Positions 19,041 through 28,441 of a stretch of DNA of 64,000 nucleotides are shown here, one piece after another. Numbering within the stretch: the first letter of the stretch is position 1; every line of letters begins with the position of its first letter. Below the pieces are notes generated by a model. That model was not told where the DNA came from, ran no database searches, and worked only from the letters and a program-made list of their open reading frames with translations. The stretch is taken from positions 310,001 to 374,000 of the forward strand of contig NZ_FRCK01000001.1 of the NCBI RefSeq assembly GCF_900142875.1. Direction: 5' to 3'. The DNA comes from Paracoccus solventivorans. Its GTDB lineage: Bacteria > Pseudomonadota > Alphaproteobacteria > Rhodobacterales > Rhodobacteraceae. The position numbers and the translations under genes are program-made.

Positions 19041-19324
19041 GGCTGCCCCCCCTCTGCGGCGGGGGCGGCCGGGGTCGAGCGCGCCTGCGGCAGCGCCGAG
19101 GCCGGGGTGCCGGGCGCCGCCACCGGGTTGGCCGACGGCGCGACCGCGGCGGCCGGCGGCAGCGAGGCCGGGCGGTGGTCGAAGCCCTGCATCAGGTCGC
19201 CCTGCTTGATCTTGACCACCGACAGGCCGAACACCAGCGCCACGAACAGCGCCAGCACCAGCGCCAGCCCGATGTTGCGGCCGCTGCGGCGGCGGTGCAG
19301 CTCATGTTCCGGGTGCAGTGCCAT
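19037..19324 (-). CDS. Small membrane protein of the cta operon (putative oxidase assembly)
   Basis: 95 residues from ATG 19324, which overlaps the ctaB stop by one base (TGATG). [17 protein letters not shown] is followed by one helix (about 18-40, [22 protein letters not shown]) and a Pro/Ala-rich, probably periplasmic tail. It holds the position of the small open frame known between ctaB and ctaG in Paracoccus and relatives, often called CoxF or a cytochrome oxidase assembly protein. Its molecular role is unknown; the assignment rests on position and size. Confidence 0.82.
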   Translation of the reverse strand: MALHPEHELHRRRSGRNIGLALVLALFVALVFGLSVVKIKQGDLMQGFDHRPASLPPAAAVAPSANPVAAPGTPASALPQARSTPAAPAAEGGQP

Positions 19325-20259
19325 CACGCCCAGCCTCCGATCGTGGCCTGCACCGCCAGCGCGGCGAAATGCGCGGCCAGGTAGTACAGCGACAGGCGGA
19401 AGAAGGATTTCTCGACCGCGTAGGAATCTTCCTGTGCCTGCTCCTCGGTCCGGCGCAGGATCCGCCAGCCGCCCAGGATGAACAGGGCGTTGAACACCAG
19501 CGCCACCGCCAGATACAGCGGCCCGCCGATCGAGGTCAGCCCCAGCGCCACCGCAAACGGCGCCAGCACCAGCGTATAGGCAAAGATGTGCTTGCGGGTG
19601 GCGCGCCGGCCGTGGGTCACGGTCAGCATCGGCACGCCGGCGTTGTGGTAGTCCTCCTTCATGAACAGCGCCAGCGCCCAGAAATGCGGCGGCGTCCAGA
19701 AGAAGGTCAGCGAGAACATCAGCAGCGATTCGACCGAGATGCCGCCCGTGGCGCAGGCCCAGCCGATCATCGGCGGGAACGCCCCGGCGGCGCCACCGAT
19801 CACGATGTTCTGCGGCGTCAGGCGCTTGAGCCACATCGTATAGACGACGGCATAGAAGAAGATGGTGAACGCAAGGAACGCCGCGGCGAACCAGTTGGCG
19901 GTCAGCCCCAGCATCAGCACCGCAAGGCCGGACAGGAACAGCCCCAGCCCCAGCGCGTCGCCCTCGGTCAACCGGCCGGCGGGGATCGGACGCTTGGCGG
20001 TCCGGGTCATCACCCGGTCGATGTCGGCGTCGTACCACATGTTCAGCGCGCCCGAGGCACCGCCCCCCAGCGCAATGAACAGGATCGCACAGAAGCCGAC
20101 GAAGGGGTTGACCGGCACCGGCGCCACATACAGCCCGACAAAGGCGGTAAAGACAACCAGCGACATGACCCGCGGCTTGAGCAGCGCCACATAGTCGCCG
20201 AACCCGGCCTCGCCGCCCAGCCCCTGGGCGGCCCGGTCATATGAGTGGATGTCCGCCAC
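19324..20259 (-). CDS. ctaB: Protohaem IX farnesyltransferase (haem o synthase)
   Basis: 311 residues with about nine membrane helices. The prenyltransferase signature [21 protein letters not shown] (first Asp-rich loop, about residues 75-95) and the second loop containing the KED/H region ([14 protein letters not shown]) are intact. It farnesylates haem b to haem o, precursor of haem a for the aa3 oxidase. It lies 6 bases after ctaC. Confidence 0.97.
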   Translation of the reverse strand: MADIHSYDRAAQGLGGEAGFGDYVALLKPRVMSLVVFTAFVGLYVAPVPVNPFVGFCAILFIALGGGASGALNMWYDADIDRVMTRTAKRPIPAGRLTEGDALGLGLFLSGLAVLMLGLTANWFAAAFLAFTIFFYAVVYTMWLKRLTPQNIVIGGAAGAFPPMIGWACATGGISVESLLMFSLTFFWTPPHFWALALFMKEDYHNAGVPMLTVTHGRRATRKHIFAYTLVLAPFAVALGLTSIGGPLYLAVALVFNALFILGGWRILRRTEEQAQEDSYAVEKSFFRLSLYYLAAHFAALAVQATIGGWA

Positions 20260-20265
20260 GCCGCC

Positions 20266-21168
20266 TTATTCCGCCTGGGCCAGCCGCACCGGCGCGGCGG
20301 GCAGGTAATCCGAGGCGTCGGCCGCGAACTCGGTCTTGGCGCCTGCCATCCAGGCGTCGTATTTCTCCTGGCTGACCGCCTTGACCACGATCGGCATATA
20401 GGCGTGGTTGATCCCGCACAGTTCCGAGCACTGGCCGAAATACACGCCCTCCTTGTCGACCGAGAACCACAGCTGCGCGATGCGGCCCGGAACGGCGTCC
20501 TGTTTCACGGCAAAGGCCGGAACCGTCCAGCTGTGGATCACGTCCGAGGCGGTGACCTGCACCAGCACCGTCGCGCCGACCGGCACCACCACGGCATTGT
20601 CGGTGGCCAGCAGATATTCGTCGTCGGCATAGCCGTTGTCGGCCAGTTCCTCGCGCGCCAGCATCAGCGCGTCAAAGGCGACGCCGTCGTTGGGGTATTC
20701 ATAGGACCAGTACCACTGCCGGCCGATCGCCTTGATCACCAGATCCGGGTCCGAGGGCATTTCCTGCGACCGGAACAGCGCCGGCAACGAAAAGATCCCG
20801 ATGGTCAGCAGGATCAGCACCGGCACCACCGTCCACACCACCTCGACCGGGGTGTTGTGGGTGAAGCGGGCCGGGACCGGGTTCGCGCGGCGGTTGAAGC
20901 GGACGATGCAGAACAGCAGCAGCAGGCAGACCAGCACCGTCACGAAGGTGATGATGTACAGCACGAACTGGTCCAGCCACTGCTGGTCGACCGCCAGCGG
21001 GCTCGACGCCGGCTGGAACCCGATGCCGCCCGGTTCGGGCTTGCCGATCACCGGCAGATCGCCCAGCACGTCCTGCGCCATGGCAGACCCGGCGGTGGCC
21101 AGAGTCATGCCGACCAACCCCGCTGCTGCCAGCCCCGCCGCCATGCGGCCCCTTGCCCCGTTCGCCAT
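20266..21168 (-). CDS. ctaC: Cytochrome c oxidase subunit II
   Basis: 300 residues from ATG 21168, chosen because the signal peptide (…[17 protein letters not shown]) and the mature start [13 protein letters not shown] match known Paracoccus CtaC. Two transmembrane helices (about 68-90 and 109-130) are followed by a cupredoxin domain with an intact CuA site: H212, C247, C251, H255 and M258 ([16 protein letters not shown]). It accepts electrons from cytochrome c. First gene of the cta operon. The 179-base gap to the divergent tldD must hold both promoters; no strong consensus box is visible there. Confidence 0.98.
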   Translation of the reverse strand: MANGARGRMAAGLAAAGLVGMTLATAGSAMAQDVLGDLPVIGKPEPGGIGFQPASSPLAVDQQWLDQFVLYIITFVTVLVCLLLLFCIVRFNRRANPVPARFTHNTPVEVVWTVVPVLILLTIGIFSLPALFRSQEMPSDPDLVIKAIGRQWYWSYEYPNDGVAFDALMLAREELADNGYADDEYLLATDNAVVVPVGATVLVQVTASDVIHSWTVPAFAVKQDAVPGRIAQLWFSVDKEGVYFGQCSELCGINHAYMPIVVKAVSQEKYDAWMAGAKTEFAADASDYLPAAPVRLAQAE

Positions 21169-21347
21169 TCGTCGAATCCCGTTCCTGTCGCCCCTCGTGC
21201 CCCGACTCATGAAAAAGCTGACGCACGCCATTGTCTGTCGAGACATATTGTCACAACCACATATACCGCAACAGGACAAGCCTCTACCGCAACAGCACCT
21301 CCCTCGGTATCGACTCGGGGGCGAAATGGGCTTACTTCGCTGGATCC

Positions 21348-22766
21348 ATGACTGATCGTTTCGCGCCCTTCGCACAGCTGATCGACCCCGCTCGCGCCCT
21401 TTCCATCCTGCGCGAGGCCACCGCCGGCGCCGAGGACGGCGAGATCTTCCTGGAACGGGTCCGCGGCGAAAGCCTGGTTTTCGACGACGGCAGGCTGCGA
21501 AACGCGGGGTTCGAGGCCGCGCAGGGCTTTGGCCTGCGCGCCGTGCGCGGCGAGGTCACCGGCTACGGCCATTCCACCGACATCAGCGAAACCAGCCTGC
21601 GCGAGGCGGCGGCAATGGCGCGGCTGGCGGTGGGCAATGGCGGCGGCGTCATGGCCGCGGCCCCCGCCGGACCGGGCGCGCAGCTTTATCGCGGCGAGGA
21701 TCCGGTCGAGGGTATCGGCTTTGGCGCCCGCATCGCGACCTTGCGCGACATTGACAGCTTTGCGCGCGACCTGGACCCGCGGGTGGTGCAGGTCACCGCC
21801 TCGATGGCGTCGTCCCTGCAAGAGGTGGCGATCCTGCGCCCCGAGGGCGGCATCTTCACCGACATCCGCCCGATGGTGCGGCTGAACGTGTCGGTGATCG
21901 TGGAATCGAACGCAAGGCGTGAAACCGGCACCGCCGGCGGCGGCGGCCGCTTTGGCCTGTCGGCGCTGATGCAGCCCGACCACTGGCAGGGGCTGGTGCG
22001 CGAGGCGCTGCGCATCGCCCATGTCAACCTGCGCTCGGTCCCGGCCCCCGCCGGGGTGATGGACGTGGTGCTGGGCCCCGGCTGGCCCGGCATCCTGCTG
22101 CACGAGGCGGTGGGCCACGGGCTTGAAGGAGACTTCAACCGCAAGAAGGCCTCGGCCTTTTCCGGGCTGATGGGACAGCGCATCGCCGCGCCCGGGGTGA
22201 CGGTGGTGGATGACGGCACCCTGCAAGACCGTCGCGGCTCGATCTCGGTCGATGACGAGGGCACGCCGCCCGCCCGCAACGTGCTGATCGAGGACGGGAT
22301 CCTGGTCGGCTATCTGCAGGACCGCCAGAACGCCCGGCTGATGGGCGTGGCCCCCACCGGCAACGGCCGCCGGCAAAGCTTTGCCCATGCGCCGATGCCG
22401 CGGATGACCAACACCATGATGGACCCGGGGCAGGACGATCCGGCCGCAATCCTTTCGGGGCTCAAGGACGGCATCTATGCGGTCGGCTTCGGCGGCGGGC
22501 AGGTGGACATCACCAACGGCAAGTTCGTGTTTTCCTGCACCGAAGCCTATCGCGTGAAGAACGGCGAGGTGGGCGAGTCGATTCGCGGCGCCACGCTGAT
22601 CGGCGACGGTGCCACCGCGCTGCGCCAGATCCGCGCGGTCGGCAACGACCTGGCGCTGGACCCCGGCGTCGGCAACTGCGGCAAGCAGGGGCAGTGGGTG
22701 CCGGTGGGGGTGGGCCAGCCGACGCTGCTGATCGGCGGGCTGACCGTGGGCGGTTCGGCCGCCTGA
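21348..22766 (+). CDS. tldD: Metalloprotease TldD
   Basis: 472 residues from ATG 21348 (start at [12 protein letters not shown]; the open frame continues upstream without support). The metal motif [11 protein letters not shown] (HExxxH, H252-E253-H257) and the C-terminal [27 protein letters not shown] segment are diagnostic. TldD forms a heterodimer with TldE/PmbA that degrades unfolded peptides and processes microcin or CcdA-type substrates. TldE is not in the window. It is divergent from ctaC and lies 43 bases before dprA in the same orientation. Confidence 0.96.
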   Translation: MTDRFAPFAQLIDPARALSILREATAGAEDGEIFLERVRGESLVFDDGRLRNAGFEAAQGFGLRAVRGEVTGYGHSTDISETSLREAAAMARLAVGNGGGVMAAAPAGPGAQLYRGEDPVEGIGFGARIATLRDIDSFARDLDPRVVQVTASMASSLQEVAILRPEGGIFTDIRPMVRLNVSVIVESNARRETGTAGGGGRFGLSALMQPDHWQGLVREALRIAHVNLRSVPAPAGVMDVVLGPGWPGILLHEAVGHGLEGDFNRKKASAFSGLMGQRIAAPGVTVVDDGTLQDRRGSISVDDEGTPPARNVLIEDGILVGYLQDRQNARLMGVAPTGNGRRQSFAHAPMPRMTNTMMDPGQDDPAAILSGLKDGIYAVGFGGGQVDITNGKFVFSCTEAYRVKNGEVGESIRGATLIGDGATALRQIRAVGNDLALDPGVGNCGKQGQWVPVGVGQPTLLIGGLTVGGSAA

Positions 22767-22792
22767 CTTTCCGGGGCCGCGGTAACCACTAA

Positions 22793-22800
22793 TTAACCAT
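22793..22800 (+). promoter_or_regulatory. Candidate CtrA half-site upstream of dprA
   Basis: TTAACCAT, the half-site associated with CtrA in Rhodobacterales and Caulobacter, lies in the tldD-dprA gap, 10-43 bases before the possible dprA start codons. It sits inside a longer imperfect inverted repeat (CGGTAA ... TTACCG, 22780-22805). Seen in sequence; the regulator is inferred. Confidence 0.4.
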
Positions 22801-22809
22801 TACCGTGGC

Positions 22810-24282
22810 ATGAAGTCCCTGCGGATGAGGCAGGGACCGGCAGTGAACCCAGGCACGTTTTCTTTCGACACCCCCCACCCCCACCCTACCCCGAGGGAAG
22901 ACGACCTGACGGTGCTTCGCCTCATCCGCTCTCGCCGCGTGGGGCCGGCGACCTTCCACCGGCTGATCGCGGAACATGGCAGCGCCGCAGCGGCGCTGGA
23001 CGCGCTGCCGGGCATCGCCGCCGCGGCCGGGACCAAGGGATACGAGCCCTGTCCGCCCGGGGTGGCCCGCGCCGAGCTGGCGGCGGGCGCGCGCGTGGGC
23101 GCGCGGCTGATTCGGATCGGCGACGCCGATTACCCGCCGCTGCTGGCGACGATCTCCGACGCCCCGCCGGTGTTGTGGCTACGCGGCCGGGTCGAGGCGC
23201 TGCACCGTCCCGCGGTCGCGGTGGTGGGGGCGCGCAACGCCTCCTCCCTGGGGCTGCGGATGGCGCGGCATCTGGCGGCGGGGCTGGCCGAAGCCGGGCT
23301 GGTGGTCGCGGCCGGGCTGGCGCGCGGCATCGATACCGCCGCGCATCAGTCGAGCTGCGCCCGGGGCACCATCGCGGTGATGGCCGGCGGCATCGACGTG
23401 ATCTATCCGGCGGAAAACCGGGCGCTGGCCGACCGCATCTGCGACTCGGGCTGCCTGCTGACCGAGCAGCCGCCGGGGGTCGAGCCGGTGGCGCGGCATT
23501 TCCCGGCGCGCAACCGCATCGTGTCGGGGATTTCCGCAGCGGTGGTGGTGATCGAGGCCGCCTGCCGCTCGGGCAGCCTGATCACCGCGCGGCTGGCCGG
23601 CGAGCAGGGGCGCGAGGTGATGGCGGTGCCCGGCCACCCGCTGGACGCCCGCGCCTCGGGCTGCAACGCCCTGATCCGCGACGGCGCCACGCTGGTGCGC
23701 AATGCCGAGGACGTGCTGGCGCTGATTCGGCCGCTGTCGCTGCCGGGGCTCGACGGGTTCGCGGCGGATTCGGGGGGCGAGAGCACCCTGCCCGCGCGCG
23801 CTTCCAGAACAGCGACGCCGCGATCTGCCACCGCTGCGGCAGATGAAGAACCAGCCGCTGCGGGTGATCGACAGCCTTCTACCCGGCGCGTAGACGACCC
23901 TAAGCCGCACCGCGGGGGGCAAAACGACGCCCCTGCCGCCGTGCAAAATGCTCAAGCGGTGCCGTCGGGATGTGGACCGGAGGCATCTGCACCCGCAGGC
24001 TCCGGCCAAGGTTCAAGCGGGCCAGATCCGCACCCGCCCGCGCGTTCCGCCGCCGCATCGCCCGTATCGTCACTGGCAGCTGACGCCAGCCCGGATTCCA
24101 CCCCGACCGCGACCGAACTGCGCAGGCGGCTGCTGCACCTGCTCGGCCCCTCGCCCACCGACGAGGACAGCCTGATCCGCGACCTCGGCATCGCCCCGGC
24201 CCGGCTCGCGCCGACGCTGCTCGACCTCGAACTCGACGGCACCATCACCCGCCTGCCCGGCGGCCGGATCGCCCTGGCCTGA
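22810..24282 (+). CDS. dprA: DNA-processing protein DprA with an unusually long linker
   Basis: 490 residues if started at ATG 22810. The Rossmann-like DprA core (residues about 95-310) has GDADYPPLL, VAVVGARNAS, LARGIDTAAH, GGIDVIYPAEN, and FPARNRIVSG. A C-terminal winged-helix (DprA_WH, about 433-490) follows. DprA loads RecA on incoming single-stranded DNA in transformation and gene-transfer-agent uptake. The linker between the domains is about 120 residues of Ala/Pro/Ser-rich low complexity, far longer than usual. GTG 22843 is an attractive start because AGGCAGGGA precedes it; ATG 22825 is another. The stretch downstream to 24484 has no gene. Confidence 0.93.
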   Translation: MKSLRMRQGPAVNPGTFSFDTPHPHPTPREDDLTVLRLIRSRRVGPATFHRLIAEHGSAAAALDALPGIAAAAGTKGYEPCPPGVARAELAAGARVGARLIRIGDADYPPLLATISDAPPVLWLRGRVEALHRPAVAVVGARNASSLGLRMARHLAAGLAEAGLVVAAGLARGIDTAAHQSSCARGTIAVMAGGIDVIYPAENRALADRICDSGCLLTEQPPGVEPVARHFPARNRIVSGISAAVVVIEAACRSGSLITARLAGEQGREVMAVPGHPLDARASGCNALIRDGATLVRNAEDVLALIRPLSLPGLDGFAADSGGESTLPARASRTATPRSATAAADEEPAAAGDRQPSTRRVDDPKPHRGGQNDAPAAVQNAQAVPSGCGPEASAPAGSGQGSSGPDPHPPARSAAASPVSSLAADASPDSTPTATELRRRLLHLLGPSPTDEDSLIRDLGIAPARLAPTLLDLELDGTITRLPGGRIALA

Positions 24283-24484
24283 TCGACGTTCCAGCCGGGA
24301 AAGGGCACCGCCGCCACGGATTCCCCGCTGTGCTGCGGCACCGACAGCATGAGCTGCACCCGAGATAGCATCCTCCGCCACGGATCAAGGTCGGCCTATA
24401 TGGCCATGCAGACCTCTTTTTTCCCCGGCTCCGCTTTCCGCCTCGGCCACGGATCGCCGCCCCTCCCTCTATCTCTCACCCCCA

Positions 24485-25597
24485 TCACGCGGATTCCGCC
24501 GGGGGCTGGGTGCTGCCCGGTGTGACAGCGATGTCCAGCGACACCGGCCGGAACGGGTCCGGGGTGTCAAGGTCGCTCAGGGGCAGGCCGTCTGGCAGCG
24601 GGCCAGCGGGCGGTCCGGCGGTGGCGCGCGGGGATTCGGGGGGCGCATCGGGGGCTGGCAGCAGGCGCAGCGCGTGGCGGCCGGCCATTTCGCCCAGTTT
24701 TCCGCGAAACAGCACCTGGCCGATGGCGGTCTCCAGCGTGGCTGCGCCAAGGACGTCGGGGGGCAGTGTGATCACGTCGCCGGGCGACAGCGCTGCCAGC
24801 TCCCGCAGCGAGATCCGGCGGCGGCAGAGCACCCCCAGCAGCTCGATCGGGGCGCTGTGGATCGCCTCGGCCAGCGACGGCGCGTCGGTGCAGTCGCCCT
24901 GCGCCGGGGGATCACCGCCGTCGCAGCCCGGTTGCGCGGGGTCCGAGGGCCAGGCAATCACCAGCCGGCCGCTTCTTTGCCCCGCTTCGCCGGCGCGCAG
25001 CCCGACCGTCAGCAGATGGAACGCCCCTTCCTCGAGCAGCAGGTCCAGCGTCCGCAGATCGTCCAGATGGCTGGCGTAGCGATAGCCCCGCAGACGGTCG
25101 CGGCCGGGGGGAAATCCGGGCTCGGCGCCAAGCTCGGCCAGGGTCGCATTGATGAAATCGGTGCAGATACTACCGTCGGTTCGGGTCGGGCGCCGTGGCG
25201 GCGCCGGGCGCGAAGAGACGCGTCCGGCCGTCTGCATCTCGGTGCCCGCGGCCAGCAGCTCGGGGCAGAGCGCCACCACCCCCAGCGAATCGCCCGGCCC
25301 CTCGATCAGCGAGACCAGCGCGCCTTCGGGCAGAAGCTCGCCCAGCTCGGCCAGTGCCGCCTGGCTCCACTCGATACGATCGAAGAACAGCGGTAGCCGG
25401 TGGACCCGGTCGGCGGCCCGGCCGATGGCCCCGGCGACGGCCCGTTCCGGCGAGCGCGCCTGCGCGCCCCGCGCCGGCGATGCGCCCGGCGGGGCCGCAA
25501 GCCCGCCCCGGCGCCGCGCCGTGGCCGCCACGACATGGCGCCACAGCACCGAGCCGCCGGCTGGCACCCCGTCTTCAGTCTGTGTTGCGCCCTGCAT
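24485..25597 (-). CDS. Orphan FliM/FliN-family (SpoA-domain) protein
   Basis: 370 residues. A weakly conserved middle region resembles the FliM CheC-like fold (RLPLFFDRIEW, LPEGALVSLIEG, FINATLAELGA...). Residues about 245-320 form a SpoA (surface presentation) domain: IELLGVLCRRRISLRELAALSPGDVITLP...GQVLFRGKLGEMAGRHALRL. In FliM/FliN this domain builds the flagellar C-ring or type III secretion sorting platform. The N-terminal EIDALL-type CheY-binding motif of FliM is absent and the C-terminal tail is Pro-rich. There are no flagellar neighbours: tatABC-DUF815 lies upstream and dprA convergent downstream. Role unknown; a vestigial or repurposed switch protein is inferred. Confidence 0.78.
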   Translation of the reverse strand: MQGATQTEDGVPAGGSVLWRHVVAATARRRGGLAAPPGASPARGAQARSPERAVAGAIGRAADRVHRLPLFFDRIEWSQAALAELGELLPEGALVSLIEGPGDSLGVVALCPELLAAGTEMQTAGRVSSRPAPPRRPTRTDGSICTDFINATLAELGAEPGFPPGRDRLRGYRYASHLDDLRTLDLLLEEGAFHLLTVGLRAGEAGQRSGRLVIAWPSDPAQPGCDGGDPPAQGDCTDAPSLAEAIHSAPIELLGVLCRRRISLRELAALSPGDVITLPPDVLGAATLETAIGQVLFRGKLGEMAGRHALRLLPAPDAPPESPRATAGPPAGPLPDGLPLSDLDTPDPFRPVSLDIAVTPGSTQPPAESA

Positions 25598-25641
25598 TCC
25601 CTGTCCGAATCACTGGTTACGTCCGGCGAGAATTGCAGAAA

Positions 25642-25651
25642 ACCCTTAAGC
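25642..25651 (-). promoter_or_regulatory. Decamer GCTTAAGGGT upstream of the FliM-like gene
   Basis: Minus-strand GCTTAAGGGT ends 44 bases before the ATG of the FliM/N-like gene. The identical decamer ends 43 bases before the ATG of the FliG-like gene at 55273. Both are also followed by GTGATTCG. A shared regulatory element is inferred. Confidence 0.4.
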
Positions 25652-25665
25652 CCCGGTTACCGGGC

Positions 25666-26505
25666 TCAGACCGCCAGCCCTTCGCGGCCGGCAAGATCGG
25701 TAAAGAACTGCCAGGCGACGCGGCCCGAGCGGGCGCCGCGGGTGGCCTGCCACTCGATCGCCTCGGCCCGCAGGCGGTCGGGGTCGATCTCGAGCCCATA
25801 GGCGGCGCAATAGCCGTCGATCATCGCCAGATATTCGTCCTGCCCGCAGGCGTGGAACCCCAGCCACAGCCCGAATCGGTCGGAGAGCGAGACCTTTTCC
25901 TCGATCGCCTCGCCCGGGTGGATGGCGGTGGCGCGCTCGTTGTCGATCATGTCGCGGGGCATCAGGTGACGGCGGTTCGAGGTCGCATACAGCACGACAT
26001 TCGGCGGCCGCCCCGCCAGCCCGCCGTCCAGCACCGCCTTGAGCGATTTGTACTGCGCGTCGTCGCTGGAAAACGACAGGTCGTCGGCGAACAGCACGAA
26101 GCGGCGGTCGCTGTCGCCCAGGATCGCCAGCAGCCGACCGACGGAATCGAGGTCGTCGCGAGAGATCTCGACCAGCACCAGCGGCAGGCCGCGGGCCACG
26201 GACTCGGCGTGCACGGCCTTGACGAGGCTGGATTTCCCCATCCCCCGCGCGCCCCACAGCAGCGCGTTGTTCGCGGCATGACCGCGCGCGAACTGCAGCG
26301 TATTGGCCAGCAAGGTGTCGCGGGCGCGGTCGATGCCGACCAGCTGGTCCAGCGGCACCCGGGCGACGCGGCGGACAGGCTCCAGCCGGTCGGGGGCGGT
26401 GTGCCAGACATAGGCCTCGGCCTCGGCAAAGCTCGGCGCGGGCGCGGGCGGCGGCGACAGCCGGTCCAGCGCATCGGCAATGCGCGTCAGCGCGGCATCA
26501 GTCAT
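25666..26505 (-). CDS. DUF815 family AAA+ ATP-binding protein
   Basis: 279 residues. Walker A is GARGMGKSS (about residues 85-93) and Walker B is [11 protein letters not shown] (about 120-130). The [13 protein letters not shown] (sensor 1) and [11 protein letters not shown] (arginine-finger region) segments are typical of the DUF815 family, single-ring AAA+ proteins of unknown function widespread in Proteobacteria. The ATG at 26505 overlaps the tatC stop by 8 bases. A TTG at 26511 is a weaker alternative. Cytoplasmic. Confidence 0.9.
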   Translation of the reverse strand: MTDAALTRIADALDRLSPPPAPAPSFAEAEAYVWHTAPDRLEPVRRVARVPLDQLVGIDRARDTLLANTLQFARGHAANNALLWGARGMGKSSLVKAVHAESVARGLPLVLVEISRDDLDSVGRLLAILGDSDRRFVLFADDLSFSSDDAQYKSLKAVLDGGLAGRPPNVVLYATSNRRHLMPRDMIDNERATAIHPGEAIEEKVSLSDRFGLWLGFHACGQDEYLAMIDGYCAAYGLEIDPDRLRAEAIEWQATRGARSGRVAWQFFTDLAGREGLAV

Positions 26506-27346
26506 CGTCAACCCAAAGTCCCTCGGCGCGCAGCTCGGCCTCGCGCTTCGTCTCGATCCGTTTCACCAGCTGGATGGCGATCTCGTAAAGCGAATAGATC
26601 ACCGTGAACAGCACGATCTGGCTGATCACGTCGGGGGGGGTGACCATCGCGGCCAGCACCAGGATCAGCACGACCGCATAGCGCCGCATCGAGGCCAGCC
26701 CGGCCGCGGACACCAGCCCGGCCTTGCCCATCAGGGTCAGCGCCACCGGCAGCTGGAACGACACCCCGAAGGCAAGGATGAACTTGGTGGTCAGCGACAG
26801 ATATTCCGCGATCGAGCCCTGGAACACGATGCCCGCCATCTTCGGCTCGGTCACCACCGGGGTGGCGGGGTCGTCGGGCAGGACCAGCGGCCCGCTCTGG
26901 AAGCCCAGGAAGAAGTCGAAGGCCCAGGGCAGGATGATGAAATAGGCAAAGCTGGCGCCCATAATGAACATCACGGGCGAGGCGATCAGGAACGGCAGGA
27001 ACGCCTGTTTTTCCGACCGGTAGAGCCCCGGCGCGATGAAGCGCCACAGCTGATAGGCGATCACCGGAAAGGCGAGGATGAAGCCGCCGAACATGGCGAT
27101 ATGCATGGCCAGGAAGAAGCCTTCCTGCACCTTGAGCATGATCAGCCCGCATTCCTGCCCGCGCCGCGCCAGCGCGCCGCAGATCGGATGGGTCAGCACG
27201 TTGAAGACCGGCTGCCAGACGAAATAGCACAGGATCGCGGCGGCAACGAAGGCCAGCACCGACCAGATCAGCCGCGAGCGCAGCTCGGCCAGATGCTCGA
27301 TCAGCGGGGCCGAGGATTCGTCGATGTCGTCAGGGCGTTTGGACAA
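26498..27346 (-). CDS. tatC: Twin-arginine translocase subunit TatC
   Basis: 282 residues with six predicted helices. Conserved features are the N-terminal [23 protein letters not shown]-equivalent [15 protein letters not shown], and the periplasmic PFF-type loop near FRPVLFPF-equivalent positions. TatC recognises twin-arginine signal peptides and is the core of the Tat translocon. It follows tatB by 3 bases, in the order tatA-tatB-tatC. Confidence 0.97.
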   Translation of the reverse strand: MSKRPDDIDESSAPLIEHLAELRSRLIWSVLAFVAAAILCYFVWQPVFNVLTHPICGALARRGQECGLIMLKVQEGFFLAMHIAMFGGFILAFPVIAYQLWRFIAPGLYRSEKQAFLPFLIASPVMFIMGASFAYFIILPWAFDFFLGFQSGPLVLPDDPATPVVTEPKMAGIVFQGSIAEYLSLTTKFILAFGVSFQLPVALTLMGKAGLVSAAGLASMRRYAVVLILVLAAMVTPPDVISQIVLFTVIYSLYEIAIQLVKRIETKREAELRAEGLWVDDD

Positions 27347-27349
27347 GCC

Positions 27350-27886
27350 TCAGCTCCGGTCGCTGCGGCGCACGGCGTGCAGCCGGCGGGTCCCCGGTTC
27401 GGGGGTATCGTGAACAGGTGCAGGCGCGGCGGGCGCAGGCGACGGGGCGGCGGCGGTCTCTGCCGGCGCGGACGTAGATGCAGGGGTCGGGCTGGCCGGC
27501 GCCGCACTGGCGGCAGCGCTTGCGGCGGGGATCGCGCCTGCCGGGGGTCGCGGCGCGGCAGGGTCGGGCTGCGCCTTGCCCCCGTTGCGCACCGGTTGCA
27601 TCGGATCCCATTTCTCGAACTTCTCGGCCGCGCGGCCCAAGGCATCGACGCCCATCGAGCGCGGGCTGGTCAGGTTCTTGATGTCGCGCAGGTCCTTGGT
27701 GGCCTCATCCAGCCCCGAGGCCTTGGCGGCATCCTCCATCGCCGAGGTGAACTCGCGTGCCATGCCGCGGGCGCGGGCCATGATCCGGCCCAGCGAATGG
27801 AACATCACCGGCAGATCCTTGGGGCCGATGACGATCAGCGCGACCACCCCGATCAGCAGAAGCTCGGTCCAGCCGACATCCAGCAT
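27350..27886 (-). CDS. tatB: Sec-independent translocase protein TatB
   Basis: 178 residues. The single N-terminal helix MLDVGWTELLLIGVVALIVIGPKDLP with the conserved glutamate and the GPKDLP hinge identifies TatB, followed by an amphipathic helix (VMFHSLGRIMARARGMAREF). The C-terminal 70 residues are Ala/Pro-rich and presumably disordered. With TatC it forms the substrate receptor. It lies 37 bases after tatA. Confidence 0.96.
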   Translation of the reverse strand: MLDVGWTELLLIGVVALIVIGPKDLPVMFHSLGRIMARARGMAREFTSAMEDAAKASGLDEATKDLRDIKNLTSPRSMGVDALGRAAEKFEKWDPMQPVRNGGKAQPDPAAPRPPAGAIPAASAAASAAPASPTPASTSAPAETAAAPSPAPAAPAPVHDTPEPGTRRLHAVRRSDRS

Positions 27887-27923
27887 ATTTCAACCCCTTC
27901 CGCGCGCCGTGCGCGCGCCCGCA

Positions 27924-28262
27924 TTACGGGCGGTTGCCGTCGGTCGGAGTCACGTCGCGCATCGCCTCGGTCCGGGCAGCCTTCGCCGCCTCGGCCTCGG
28001 CCTGGATGCGGTCGGCCTCGGCCCGGGCACGGGCGGCGGCGGCGTCCAGGTCGTCGGCAGTGCGCTCGGCCGCGATGGCGGCGCGGTCGGTGGCGGCATC
28101 GGCGGTGCGCTCGACCTCGTCGGCGCCCTCGCGAACGCCTTTCTTGAAGGCGGTGATCCCCTTGCCGACCTCGCCCATCAGGGACGAGACCTTGCCCCGG
28201 CCGAACAGAACCAGGACGACGATGGCGATCAACAGAAGCGCCATGGGTGAAGGTGCGTGCAT
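27924..28262 (-). CDS. tatA: Sec-independent translocase protein TatA
   Basis: 112 residues from ATG 28262. The N-terminus MHAPSPMALLLIAIVVLVLFGRGKVSSLMGEVGKGITAFKKG shows the short helix and FGRGK hinge of TatA. The remaining 70 residues form a long charged Ala/Glu/Arg helix, longer than in E. coli. TatA oligomers open the membrane for folded protein export. The chosen start leaves the usual position of the helix within the first 20 residues; a longer upstream frame exists without support. Confidence 0.94.
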   Translation of the reverse strand: MHAPSPMALLLIAIVVLVLFGRGKVSSLMGEVGKGITAFKKGVREGADEVERTADAATDRAAIAAERTADDLDAAAARARAEADRIQAEAEAAKAARTEAMRDVTPTDGNRP

Positions 28263-28441
28263 CGTCTTTCTCCGTAGTCGGGCGTTTTGACCCGCGCGGC
28301 GAACGGCCGCCTCTCGCATATAAGGATATGCGCGCGGGTCCGAAAGTCCTTTCACGATCACGACACCCGCAGCAGGCGGGTGCAGCGACTGGCAGCGGGG
28401 CGCGGCAATCCCCAAATGCAGGGAAACCGCAAGGAGCGCGC

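Noticed and set aside
23770..23920. Frameshift in dprA, because another frame reads a CxxC-like segment
   Set aside because: The main frame continues into a complete winged-helix domain, and the alternative frame stops quickly and is not recognisable.
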